This document shows, piece by piece, positions 47,471 through 58,205 of a DNA stretch of 64,000 nucleotides. The DNA is from Angiostrongylus vasorum (lineage: Eukaryota > Nematoda > Chromadorea > Rhabditida > Metastrongylidae): positions 1 through 64,000 of the forward strand of contig JADANN010000384.1 of assembly GCA_018806985.1 (NCBI GenBank). The letters run 5' to 3'. The notes under the pieces are model-generated. The model did no database searches, was not told the DNA's origin, and worked only from the letters and a program-made list of their open reading frames with translations. A program made the translations under genes and the position numbers. Position 1 is the first letter of the stretch. Each line of letters begins with the position of its first letter.

Positions 47471-48059
47471 AAAAGGGTGTATAATGCGTGTGCGAAAAAA
47501 CTAAGGAGATCCATTTTCTCAGTTCTCCTTTTTTTCTTTCGGCGTTCATATCACATAGCGTTAAAAGTTAACCTACGTTCTGAGTTAACTGCGCGACTGA
47601 TTTCGTTGCTTAGGTATCTCCGTGGTGTTCACCACTCTCTCGACTAGTTGAGCTAATTTCTTCCCAGTGTCTTGATTGTCGGTAGTGGTTGTGATCAATA
47701 AATCAGTGAATATTTTCGCTCTTCTATGAAACGGCGAGTCAGTTTACTGTTTGCATTAGTTTCCTATGATTCTCATATCTGTAGTGGACAGTTGACATAT
47801 TCAGACGAATTACTACGTATGACTTTTGCGTCTGAGTATTGCATGATATATCATGGCAAATACTCTTGCCTGTGAAGCTTTTCTGTATGTCTTCCGTTCT
47901 GTTTGTTAATTGTCTTATCCGACTTTCCAATGTCAATTTTTTCTTAATGGTTTTCCCGACATTCGTCTATAGTGTGCCTACATTTGTGCCTCCTATGTTC
48001 GACCAATATATGTGTCTTAGTTTAGATCTCTCGGTATAAAGAGCTTATGTATTCTTTCT
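47471..48059 (-). other. AT-rich DNA, possibly internal Penelope-like sequence on the minus strand
   Basis: Read on the minus strand, this follows directly after the hammerhead-like terminal motif at 48,100-48,135. It holds a 65-codon open frame (47,739-47,936) whose start (TLESRIRQLTNRTEDIQ) could form a short coiled coil. Penelope-like ORFs begin downstream of such termini, so a decayed 5' end is possible. There is no RT motif, so this is a weak call. Confidence 0.3.
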
Positions 48060-48850
48060 TTGATGAGCTTAGACGAAGTTGATAAACATATTTATCTTCG
48101 GCTAACGTTTCGACGTTTTCGTCGTCATCAGAGCCGATATCCGACAGTTCATGGTCCACGCTTATTATTCATCTCCCTGTGGCGGTTTTCGCTTTCGTGT
48201 TGAGTCAGGTCTTCCTCAGCGGGCCGTCTCCTCGAATGAGGTGTATTCACCCCGTTATGCCTTTTTATGCAGGATGCTAATGTTGGATATAATGATTGTC
48301 CGGTGATAACAACTTGTTTTCCTTCCGGACAACCCATCCTGCAGAAGTCGATGTTATTATGAGCTAGTATGAAGCGCAGTAATACTTCGAAACTGACTTT
48401 CTTTAACCACGGCTAACGTTTCGACGTCTTCGACTAAAATAAATATCAATTATCACGCATGATTTTGGGCAGTATACGAGCCTGTTACTCTGATGGGAGG
48501 GGTACATTACGATTCCATGTGAGCTCTGTGCGGTTGGTCTCCACGTGACATATTTAGTGGAAGACTCATAGAAAACGGTGAGTGTGCAAAGACTTTGTGT
48601 TCAATGTGATTGAAATTTTGGCTCAGCATTTCCTCTGTTTGTTTATGGAGGCGTTTGGCCGGTGCAGATTGCAGCCAACTGACCTTCCCAGGCTCTGAGG
48701 AAGGCAAAATCCGCCTCAGCTTTTACGTAAGTAAACAAATAAAATAACACCTTGTGTTATCTAAACAGAAATAAGAAGAAAATAGATATATTTATCAACC
48801 TCGTGTAAGCTCAACAAACAAAGAATGTATATTGATTAGTCGCACCGAGG
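48060..48850. repeat. Cluster of solo Penelope-type termini
   Basis: Three terminal-like pieces lie within 800 bp. The first is 48,060-48,360 (minus), with a full hammerhead-like motif at 48,100-48,135. The second is about 48,400-48,440 (minus), with a half motif at 48,411-48,433. The third is 48,685-48,850 (plus), with a decayed motif at 48,691-48,720 followed by TTTATCAACCTCGTGTAAGC, which matches the reverse of 48,060-48,090 and also 32,970. Such clusters suggest repeated insertion of truncated copies, or one insertion that was later rearranged. Confidence 0.55.
48100..48135 (-). ncRNA. Hammerhead-ribozyme-like motif (solo terminus)
   Basis: On the minus strand: GGCT, CTGATGA, C, GACG-AAAA-CGTC, GAAA, CGTT, AGCC. 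The core words CUGAUGA and GAAA are canonical, stem II is a perfect 4 bp and stem I (GGCT/AGCC) is perfect. As in the 45,681 motif there is one extra base between CUGAUGA and stem II. Base changes in both arms of stem II relative to 45,681 (GGCG/CGCC there, GACG/CGTC here) preserve pairing, which is covariation-type evidence for RNA structure. The cleavage triplet would be GUU. Confidence 0.52.
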
Positions 48851-50343
48851 TTGAAGGAAAGTCGGTTTCGAAATATGAAGAGCTTAGTTTAGGCATCGAC
48901 ACGCCTATTCGCCTTCTGTTGAATCTGCTTTAATCTTAATAGCTTCTGCTGAAAAGATCAAGCATCTGCTACCTCCTCCTAATACGTAATATTTCATTGG
49001 GTTTTCGTCAGTTTCGCCTCATTTGTTCTAGGGATCCAATGGCTAGATAGACCTCACTTTTCTGTTTTGTAATTCATCCCCAGAGTAGGTTTTGAAACTA
49101 TACGAATTGCAGGCATTATGGAGAAAATCAGCCTGTGTGTTTGCAAATGAACAATTGGACAAAAAATAGATCTCTTATAATCTCTTTTTCGTCTGCATTA
49201 ATTGTGAGGTCATTAATCGTATAGCTTCCCTTCGTCCAACTTAAGCGCTGTCATATAATTCCCCCATATCCGCGTATTGCTTTCAACTCTGCTCCTTTCG
49301 CTAAGAACTCTGCCTGCAGCTAACTCGCCCGTCTGGTACTATAGCATTTGTGAAAATAACCCTTACATGTCAGCAGTGACACATATATGAAGAAGACTCG
49401 TAAAGTAATTGTCAGTCTGTCTAAGTCGAAATACTGCATCCATTCCTACACGTTCACCATCACACCATTCGGGTCTTTCGTTTCACCTGTCTTTCAGCTA
49501 GCTTTATCGATCTCTGCTATCAGCAATCACCCGTCAGCAGGATTGGTCTGGTGAGCCCAAGGCCGCTGCCCGGCCAACTTATGCTGTGTATTTGATAAGC
49601 CGCTATAGGCTTCTCATTTCTCAGTAGTTATCTTTCTGGACCACGATATTTTAGGCAATGGTGGCATCCATCGATGCTCAAACTTCGCGTTGCAGACATA
49701 TCGTTATCCAAGGCCAGCCGCCTGACCGTGCTCCTCAGATGTCTCATCTCATTCGTAGTCACTTTCACCATCAATGCTTAGGTAACTTCCTATCCTCATC
49801 GATCAATGTCAAAGTACACCTGACCGCTCTACATATGGTCTCTAGCTTAGCCTAACGCAAGGCTCATCTCCACCTGACTATTCTGTTTTTCTAGCCCACG
49901 AAATCTGGGACACTGTACGCGCCATTGCGGGCGCCATCATCCGCACCCCCTTACCCGTCATTGCTATCAAGTTGTTGTTATCGTAGTACTAATGTTGTAA
50001 TAGTATTATTGACAATACTCTTATCCCTTTGCAAGCCTCACTCCAGTAGTAGATACAGCACCTCATAGCCTTGAACTTGCCTTAATTGTGTGCCAGTAAT
50101 TCTCCGTCGATATTACTGTTGTATTGATGTTGTATTTATGTATATAAACGGTTTAATTACACAAGTTTGAGGTATTGTCCTGTGAAAACTACGAAAAGTC
50201 CCGCGTGGCGTCTTCTCACGAAGTCGAGCATTCTGCTGAAAGCTACTGACTATTCGGGCACCGCGTACTGACTCGAAGGCCTATTTTCGACTAGCAACTG
50301 CAATATCCGTATTTACGAAACTTATTTATCCACGCGTGTGTAG
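48851..50343. other. AT-rich DNA with one old repeat (family D)
   Basis: The segment 49,440-49,590 (ACGTTCACCATCACACCATT, then CTGTCTTTCAGCTAG) pairs with 32,175-32,320 (repeat D). The rest shows no gene, no SINE and no splice pattern that I can support. Confidence 0.5.
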
Positions 50344-51034
50344 ATGCATTCAGTTTATGCAAAGTTGTTTTATACGGGTCAATTCGGAAAAGCCTGCAAT
50401 CAAGGGATAGGCAAATATATGGGAAGCGGTAAGGAGTCACCTCCAACAAATAAACTCCATGTCCACTCTGGGAGAGCCTGGCAAGCTACCCGTGAGTATA
50501 CCAAGCCCCCACGTTCAGAGCCCAGCAAGCTATACGTGGGTATCAAAAAGCTAAAAACAGTAAAAGAAACGGGCCTCATTCCCCTGACCCAAAAGAGCCC
50601 TCCAATTTGGCAGCGTTTGATAGGACGAGTACGGAGAGGCTGCTAAAAGCTCAGGGCCAATGGAAGCTGCCTGGGTTTCAAAGAACTATGGTGACGATCT
50701 GTACCCACAATGCACGTACACTTGCATCCGTGTCCTCGATAGAAGCCTTGCTCACACAAGCAAGAAGGATAAGGTACGACTCATCGACCTGGCTAAGACG
50801 AGAAGACGCCACCCATTTAGCGCCGTCTGTGACACAGGAGAAGAACTGCTTCTAGTAACATGCGACAGTAAAGGAGTCGGTGGCGTCGGCGTTCTGGTTA
50901 ACACGAGTTTGTCAAAGAACATCGATTCATTCGAACAACCAACAATCCGAATCGGTCGCATGCGATTAAAAAGATGGCTCCAAGGCAAGGGCCTTTCATA
51001 CCACATTTACCGATTTCCATTTACCGAAGAATAG
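50344..51034 (+). mobile_element. RTE LINE 5' fragment
   Basis: From about 50,420 this is the 5' region of the same RTE family as 34,865-37,945, with CACGTTCAGAGCCCAGCAAG and AAACGGGCCTCATTCCCCTG. It leads into the N-terminus of the endonuclease: TICTHNARTLAS (50,699 on), then segments equivalent to ALLTQARRI and GVGGVGVLVNTS. The match stops near 51,010, inside the endonuclease, without RT. Loss of the 3' end is the opposite of normal LINE 5' truncation, so a later deletion or recombination removed the remainder. Frames are interrupted; not functional. Confidence 0.85.
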
Positions 51035-51449
51035 CAGAGTACTCAATGCTAGCAGTACCAACCATGGGCATAATGAGGATTCAAAGAATGTTGCTTTGAC
51101 CCAAGCAGTTTTGGAGTACGTGAAACTCTTGGAAAAAAAGCTTCAAAATGCATGTCGCATGGCTCCGCTGACGTACAAATGCTAAGTAGAAATCGCACCG
51201 CTCATTTCTCTAAGGAGAACAGGAAATATGACCTCTTTTTTTCTTTATGAGCTTTCCACTAAAAGCTACATTTCAGATCTTTTTAGGGAAGTGGTTCCTT
51301 TAAAAATTACCAGTTGTGGAAACGTGGCGACTGCTCCAGCACGCACGTCGCTGCTTTCTCTCCTCACCATCACCGCAGTGTTGGGATGTGGTCCAGGAGA
51401 GCCAAGTATTAATCAGAATATTGTTTATAAACATTAAATACAGATTCAC

Positions 51450-51635
51450 AATGTTGACTTTTTATTCACTGCCTTTTACAAGTTTCCACGGCAGGGTATT
51501 ATTTGTGAAACAACCACAATGATGCTGAGATGTTTGCCAAACTCCGGACCGTAGGTGTCTGCGGTGAGTGGAACGAACGCGCTATTATCCTTTAGACACC
51601 TTCGGTCCGGAGTTTTGCAGAGTATCTCAGCATCA
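51450..51635 (+). repeat. Repeat B copy with a terminal palindrome, inside intron 1 of copy 2
   Basis: The sequence begins as repeat B (compare 32,024). Then GATGCTGAGATGTTTGCC and CAAACTCCGGACCGTAGGTG are followed some 40 nt later by the reverse complement (CTTCGGTCCGGAGTTTTGCA, then GTATCTCAGCATC). The imperfect inverted repeat spans about 51,515-51,635 and could fold into a long hairpin, as foldback elements and MITEs do. Confidence 0.6.
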
Positions 51636-51689
51636 TATGATACTAAATATAAACATAGAAAGCATCAATGCAAATATAATAATAAGTAT

Positions 51690-51930
51690 AATATATCTTG
51701 TTTCACTGACGTAATATTAGGTTGCTACCAAATATTTATTCGGCTAATGTTCCTACGTTTTCGTCTCCTCAGAGCCCGTGATTCACAGTCGACGTTCTGC
51801 AGTCGTTTTATTCTCCATATGGTCTCTTCGTCGTGGTGTGGAGTCGGATCTTCTTCAGAGGAGCACCGTTCGAATGAGACAACCTCTCCTGGCAGAGCTC
51901 CTTTGCAGAAGACAGTTGTCGTTGACTACA
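51690..51930 (-). repeat. Solo Penelope-type terminus with decayed hammerhead-like motif
   Basis: 51,742-51,776 read on the minus strand is GGCT-CTGAGGA-GACG-AAAA-CGTA-GGAA-CATT-AGCC. Stem I is intact, but stem II has lost a pair and GAAA has become GGAA. Downstream words (GGATCTTCTTCAGAGGAGCA) match 32,745. It sits inside intron 1 of gene copy 2. Confidence 0.5.
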
Positions 51931-52007
51931 TGTGCCTAATAATTTGCTTTTCAACAGATAATCCATCGCACTGCTGTTGGTAGCAGATAAGCTTGTACGT
52001 GAAAAAG

Positions 52008-52125
52008 AGTAAACGATAAAGCTCTCGGTGGTCATCAATCCATAAGGGACTGCACGGGCGCGAGGGTTGATGCCATGTGTGCGTCGGAGGGCTCCTCGAA
52101 CCACTGCGCAGAGGCCGTTGCGTTT
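52008..52125 (-). mobile_element. tRNA-derived SINE, internally deleted copy (reversed)
   Basis: On the minus strand it has a CGCAACGGCCTCTGCGCAGT head and a GCATCAACCCTCGCGCCCGT box B-like region. It then jumps to the SINE tail (CTTATGGATTGATGACCACC, GAGAGCTT). The middle of the SINE is missing. It also lies in intron 1 of gene copy 2. Confidence 0.55.
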
Positions 52126-54030
52126 GGCGGAGTATTATCACCTTAGATATTACTGTCGCAACACCACTAATGGTTTATACCGAGACTAAATAAAAGTTGG
52201 TTTATAAAGAATAAATATAACAGTAAGTAATAACAAGTAGTGATCCAAACATACTAAATAATGGGGGAATAATATGAATGAAAGAAATTTGAACCCGTCG
52301 CATCTTAAAAGCGTAAATTTATCGGATCTTAACCATGTTAGCATCTCCAGTACTCTATCCCTACTCAAGAACGGGTCGCAATATCCGAGTGGCATATCTT
52401 TAAAAGAAACACTTTGTCCTAGAAGATGCCGGTATATTTTTAAATAGTACGAGTAATATGAGGTATTGAAATGGCGAGGTCTAGCCATCGCTTTTTCCTT
52501 CAAATGCTTGTCAATTATATCTTTTACAGGTTTAACAAAACTCTTTAATCTCAGCTTCTATTTATCCATTAGAAGACTGGAGTTTTTTGTTTTTCGATTT
52601 TTTCATTTATTCACTAGAAAACACGTGAAATTCAGCTTCAACGAGCACAAGGACCTTCAGCGTTACCGGCTTCACCCTGCCAGTGCAGATGGTTTTTTCG
52701 ATGGCCCAAAGTGCAGCTGCTCAGGTCCCTGGTATTGCACCGACTACAGGTGCAGCCAGTGGATTTGTGATGCGTATTGTAATGCAAGCAGTGAGCTCTC
52801 ATTTCTTTGATAGGTTTAATGAACGCATTTTCTAAAGGACTCGCTAGAACTATAATTTTTGGGCGACTTCTATGGCTTTGGGTAATCTAGTTAGAAAGCT
52901 CAATTTAGATTCTACCCGTTTGTGAAAACTCTGTCCTTCAGGTGTTTGATGTTCTCGAGCGACAGGGTCGCGCAGCTGGTCTCTCCGATCCTATAATCCA
53001 ATTCATTTTGGGTCAACTCACTGTCAGCATAAACTACCAACCACTGGAATGCAAAGACGTAGAAGTTAACCAAGCTAACCCTGCAGAAAACATTGCGGGT
53101 ACGTCTCGAACATTTAAGGTCCGTTTGGTAAATTTAAGGTGTGAAATAAGCAAATACTCACGCTGCCAAGAAAGCGATGCATGCTTTCGGTATGGTTCCT
53201 TAACGGCGGAGGCAAAACTGATTTTGAACAGGATTGTATCCCCTAATCGGCTTCCCTTTGTAAATTAATAGTGAAAACAATTTATGTTCCTACTTTTTAA
53301 GAAGAAATCAGGAAATTGCTATGCATAGAACGGATCGTGGAACTCAAACCTCTTCTTACCATCAAATCAAATCATGGACCCATTTCTAGAGCTCTCTAAC
53401 CCAAAAGTAACCTAAAAAACACCAAAAGTTTCATGTTAATTTTAATAGCATTAGTTGCAGCAAAAAATGTACAAAGTTCGGTGAACAAAAACCAAAGAAA
53501 AACCAAATCCCAATCTTCGTTCTAATAAAGATTGTTCAAGATTCAACACGCTTGAAGTTACTTTGCTACTTTAAGGTGTGCTTTTAAATGATTTTTGTCA
53601 GAGACGATTGCATATCGATTGATGATCTGTTCGACGAAAAGCAGAAATTTTCGAAGAGAACTGAAATACTTGCTAAAAAAGGGCTACTTGCAATTATGAA
53701 CATGATGAAGCCGAAATGCATAATCATTGGTAACACAGTGACTGCTATTTGCAACGAGAACTGTATGCTGAACAATCAAAACAACAAGCTATTGGTTGTT
53801 CACCCCACGCACTTGAGAATTTCAGAAACGCTAACGGTTTGAATTCCATTCTTCTTTATAATAATGCGTTTTGAAAAGAAATTGGTCTTCCTAGACCATA
53901 AACCCGATAATAGCGAATTGGTCGAGTGAGATGTGGCAAGGCGTCGTGAACAGAGTGATTCGAACTTTAGCATCGGGTCCATTCGGACTAAATTTCTTAT
54001 TTCCTCTCGGCAGTTGCCAACGTCTCATGA

Positions 54031-55404
54031 AACGAGAGGTCGGCCGACAGTTTCTTGGAATGACCAAACTATTTATGTGATTTTTAAGCTGTTAAAGGAT
54101 GAAAGAAGTGAACCATTCAGCGAAATAGTCAAGGAATCGTGGAGGATTGAAATAAAGTGTTTTGCATAAAGAATGTTTAAGGCAGCACTAATGTGCCGAT
54201 TGAGAATTCCGAACATGAAAAGTGAGTGGAAAGATATTTGATGTTGTTTATAATTGAGGAAAGCGTACTTTTAGTCCCAGCGAAAACTTTCCACATGTGG
54301 TAGCATAAACGTTAAGTGAATAAGATCACGAATAACATCAAAATGACGTGTAGCGCATTCAACCAAACGCTTTCATAAGCCTACAAGGAAAAACTCGATG
54401 CACAATTTTTTTCACAATTTGAGCATTTCTGCCTCTGAGGAAAGCGAAGCAGCTTAAAGGTGGCATGTTGTGAATGAAGAAATGCTCTAATAACCACCTC
54501 CTATTTGCTAACTAAGAAAACAGTGAATTCCCACCAAACACTTCACAGCGCTAAATACCTTGCAGCGACTTGAATGAAAGTCTTTGTACACGACAAAATT
54601 GCATAATCTGTGATAACGGAAGAGGATGTGACTTCATGAGTTTGGTTACGGTTCACCTAATACCTTCCAATCAATACGAGACTGAATACATTACCTAAGG
54701 AGGTTGCCATTTTCTACCTCTATGAAAGCAGACCAAGATGAGAAAGAGTCAGTAAAGTACTGCAATAAACACATAGAGAACAGAAAAGTATAATGTAGGA
54801 AATTTTAAAATCAAGGTTTACGATCGCGATGTAGGTATTCCTAACCATCCATGATATTTCATTTCCTCGACAATCCATCACTGTTTGCTCATTGCGGCCG
54901 ACTATCCTCCTTAAACAACCGGTAGCTGTCCTTATCATTTCTACGAAACTGCATCATATCTTCACGGCATTGCTTGCAAGCACTCAGATATTCCATAAGA
55001 GTTGCATACATGCATGGAAAACCGTCATCTGCTGTTCTATCACTCGTTCGTCCTCAACTGCCTCGTCGTTCTTTATTGCAACAATTGCGAAACACCTTCT
55101 TCTTGGTCCAAAACTTAACGGGACGGTGTAGGTTTCAATTTAAGTTGTGCATTTGCTTCTTTAGTGAAATCACGAATCACCTGATAACGTGAAAACGGAG
55201 AAAATTCTATATGGGCGAAAATATTAGGTTTGCGCTTAAGTGAAGCAATATACGTTGCTTTTATTAATTGTCTGGAATTAAAGTAGAAAATATGTAGAAC
55301 TCATTAATTCCTTGCTATTGATTTTTTATGGATGCGCAGTGGCCCCTGTATCAGCCGTTCGTGGCCATGCAGATCTGGTCACAGACTTCCAGAAATACCA
55401 CTTG
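54031..55404. other. Downstream flank of copy 2, then unannotated DNA
   Basis: 54,190-54,270 (CGATTGAGAATTCCGAACAT, GTGAGTGGAAAGATA) matches the flank after copy 1. GCCTCTGAGGAAAGCGAAGC near 54,430 recalls the first half of the hammerhead-like terminus but lacks the second half. I see no supportable gene in the remainder. Confidence 0.5.
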
Positions 55405-56820
55405 CACTGAAAAGCGACCGTTTTTTCAATGTGCAACTTTTAGAGGAGTGTTATATAGACGTGTTTGTAGTAGGCATCAGGAGCAAGACTAGATGGATTG
55501 AGCACTCATCACTGTGTAGAGCAAACCTTTAAAAAAATTAATATTATTAATCCACACTTTCATAGAATCTTACAAAGTTTTTACTTGACAACCACCAACT
55601 TTATACAACCAACACCGGCCAACAATTCATCCTTTTCGTTTAGGAGGTCATCAATTCTCCCCTTTTGTACGAAATTTGTACTTTTTACCCATAACCGGTA
55701 CTTAGAACGCCCAACAATATTCAACACCAAGTGCGTAGTGCCATAATCAATTTTTTACTTTTTAATCCTTATTGTCCTCACAACAATTTACCGCCTCGTT
55801 GTGGCTGGGTGATGTTCATGGGTATCGTGCTGTTATTCACAGCGGGAGGGAGATTCATCCCTTCAGCAGGGTGTCCCAAGCTGAGAGGAGTTTGGCGTTT
55901 TCATTAGGATGCCCAGCGAAGAGCAAACCAATACAAGGATCCACCAACGTCCTGCTGTCAAACTAGTCGCATAGTGGCAAATCTCCCTTTGATCCACAAA
56001 GACTGCCTGTGATGGTGGGGACCTGGGGCATACTTTTGACTAGGCTGACCTCGGGACTCAAGGAAATCACAGTGGCTAAACCAGCGAAACTCCGAAAAAA
56101 CTAGAAATTAAGCTGAGTCCCGCACAACACTCAAGACGGGCCATCTAAGTACCCAAGCATACAAGTAATCCTTGTTGTATTTGATATACTGTATGCAATT
56201 CCCACCTATAAAATACGACCCTCAATTCGATTGTCTGCAGTTCATAAACGGATCACATTTTTTGATGCGAAGTATTAAAACAGTAGAGAGGCACGAAAAA
56301 ATATATGATGGGACTAAATAATAGAACGAAAATTTCAAGAGACTAGTGATGTGCCTCCTTTACCGGCCCTTACGTCTTGATTTCAATGCGCATTCCGACT
56401 TAACATCAATAACACGCGGATCGACGAGCACAACAAGCGCCAATGACACGTTGTCGTGAAAGGATGAACCTGCTCTTAGGACATACGTCATGGGTTCGAC
56501 TTCAAGCATCGCAGAGGTGACTGAATGCAAATCTGCTTTAATCTAAACAAAGACTTGGGGAGAACTACCGATGTATCAACTCCGCGTCTTCCTTGGAAAC
56601 CGGACCAGTTAACAAAAAATGACTCTGTGAATATGCATGCAAATGTAAGCAGTATGACTAAAGTATTTCCAGGTACGATTTTACTGGAACCATAACCAGA
56701 TAGAATTTTTATCCACATTATATTCCTTCTTTTTGCCCAAGTATTTAACCATATCCTGTGTAGTCAAACAGCGTTCACTTGTACTATCTGTCGCCTACTT
56801 AGTGTCAATACACTTTATAG
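55405..56820. repeat. Segmental duplication, right copy (partner 37,955-39,380)
   Basis: Same order of landmarks as the left copy: CAATGTGCAACTTTTAGAGG, GATGGATTGAGCACTCATC, AACACCGGCCAACA, dispersed-repeat A copy 4 (55,780-56,165), CAATTCGATTGTCTGCAGT and GGTGACTGAATGCAAATCTG. The RTE LINE next to the left copy is absent here, so the two loci differ at exactly that border. Confidence 0.85.
55780..56165 (+). repeat. Dispersed repeat A, copy 4
   Basis: CAATTTACCGCCTCGTTGTG, GGTGTCCCAAGCTGAGAGGA, GAGCAAACCAATACAAGGAT and TTTGATCCACAAAGACTGCC. It lies inside the right copy of the segmental duplication and is the counterpart of copy 1. Confidence 0.8.
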
Positions 56821-57974
56821 TAATCCTTTACGAAGTACAGTACTCTTATGCGATCTATTCATGCTTTCGGGGATATCACTGGTTTTACCTAAAAGGATGC
56901 CGAGAAATGAGCAAATCTACCAACCTCAGCTGAGCTTCGAACTCGTCATTAGCCTACTGAGGGCTGACCTCACCTGCTACCCCAACGTACCAACGGAGGT
57001 CCTCGCTTTGCCTTTCAATCAGATAGATTTTTCCTTATTTTTCTTCTATCGCTTCCAGCAGCAATCACCCGCAACGGAAATGACTTGCCGACCACAAATG
57101 TGAACTGAACCTAGTTAACCTGAAACTGCAGTCGAAATAGAAAAGGAAAGTAAGGACTTCGGTCGTCATGGTGGATAACATGTGAGAACCCGGTGAGGGT
57201 AACCGCGGGTTCGAAGATCACTAGTGGTTCTGAGCATTGGCTTGATAAAGACTCATGGCTAGTGTTATGCAAAATTTAACAAATTTTTGTATCTGGATGA
57301 CCACTCGCTCTAATAGCATGGAAAACGGCGTTGTTAGGTTAAGTCACTACAAATGGAAGAGAAAGTATGAAATTCACAAACCTTTTACGAAGTAGTCACA
57401 ATTTTGCCTTCGCTTTTCATTACTAACTCGGGAAATTACGGAGTGATTAACTCCCGCCTAGGGACGGCTAATAAGTGAAAATCAGTTATATATTGGTGGG
57501 AGATTTTGTGTTATGAAATTAGACGGTTTATTGAATTGAATGAACAGGGACAGCCTTGAAACGTGTATTCCTCCGTGCTGCTGGTTAAAGAAATTAGGTT
57601 GTAAAACAACACAACCGTCGACTTGCATCTTATCAAAAGGTGATTCACTAGCTGCCGACCAGACAACTGATGAGTGTTCAATACAATGTTTTTTTTGACA
57701 TCTCGTGTTATTAGATTCCCCGAATGGTCATTTTTCTTGTTTCCAATTTCTTCACTAATTGAAGAATGCTATTGATGAATAGATTCTGACAGGAAAATCG
57801 ACCTACTCTCAGTATAATAAGAAAGCACACAGATATTCAAAGAAAAAAACAAGATAGGTAAACGGGAAGATAATAGATTAATAGATACCCAGATAACAAA
57901 CAAGCAGATCGGATAGATAATAAATAGACAGACATCCAGATAATAAATAAATAGAAGTCTTAAAGGATAAAAAT
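56821..57974. other. AT-rich DNA; possible decayed tRNA-like head and a simple repeat
   Basis: At 57,165-57,235 the words CATGGTGGATAACATG and GCGGGTTCGAAGATC are spaced like boxes A and B of a tRNA promoter. It has no convincing cloverleaf, so it may be an old SINE head. 57,840-57,965 is an irregular (AGATAATA)-type simple repeat with many GATA and AAATAG words. No gene is visible. Confidence 0.4.
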
Positions 57975-58205
57975 AAAAAGGGCTCTTGGCGTTGCTCAAT
58001 CCCAGAGGAATGTGTCGATGAAATCGCCTTCATTAACCATCGACCGAGGGTGACTGAATGCATATTTGGCCTTTACAATGACTAGCGGTGGCCTGCTCAA
58101 GTATCTAGTCGGTGCCGCTATCCTACTAGAAAAGTCCGGTACCAATTTACCGACACCACGGGCGCAGGGGTCGATCCTATGTGTGCATTGCATAGATGTC
58201 TTAGA
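57975..58205 (-). mobile_element. tRNA-derived SINE, copy S4 (reversed)
   Basis: On the minus strand it contains ATAGGATCGACCCCTGCGCC (box B-like), AAATTGGTACCGGACTTTTC, TAGGATAGCGGCACCG, CAGGCCACCGCTAGTCATTG and a GGGATTGAGCAACGCC tail, in the same order as copies S1 to S3. The box A part is truncated. Confidence 0.7.

Larger units (their letters stand above)
51324..54030 (+). pseudogene. Small secreted protein gene, copy 2 (five exons, damaged)
   Basis: Exons: 51,324-51,405, 52,636-52,790, 52,942-53,098, about 53,694-53,836 and 53,895-54,030. Lengths of exons 1, 2 and 4 equal those of copy 3 exactly (82, 155 and 143 nt). Exon 1 ends LTITAVLGCGPGEP. Exon 2 encodes STRTFSVTGFTLPVQMVFSM and then an Ala/Gln-rich stretch. 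Exon 3 encodes VFDVLERQGRAAGLSDPIIQ, then ILGQLTV. Exon 4 encodes KCIIIGNTVTAIC. Exon 5 encodes NPIIANWSSEMWQ. Lesions: the start codon is GTG where copy 1 has ATG, the exon 4 acceptor is AA where AG is needed (53,692-53,693), and a 7-nt insertion near 54,002 shifts exon 5. Intron 1 is 1,230 nt, against 132 and 135 in copies 1 and 3, because repeats inserted there. This copy best preserves the mature-protein sequence of exons 2-4. Confidence 0.8.

Noticed and set aside
57165..57235. Functional tRNA gene
   Set aside because: Box A- and box B-like words are present, but there is no acceptor stem or anticodon arm that pairs. Mentioned only as a possible SINE head.
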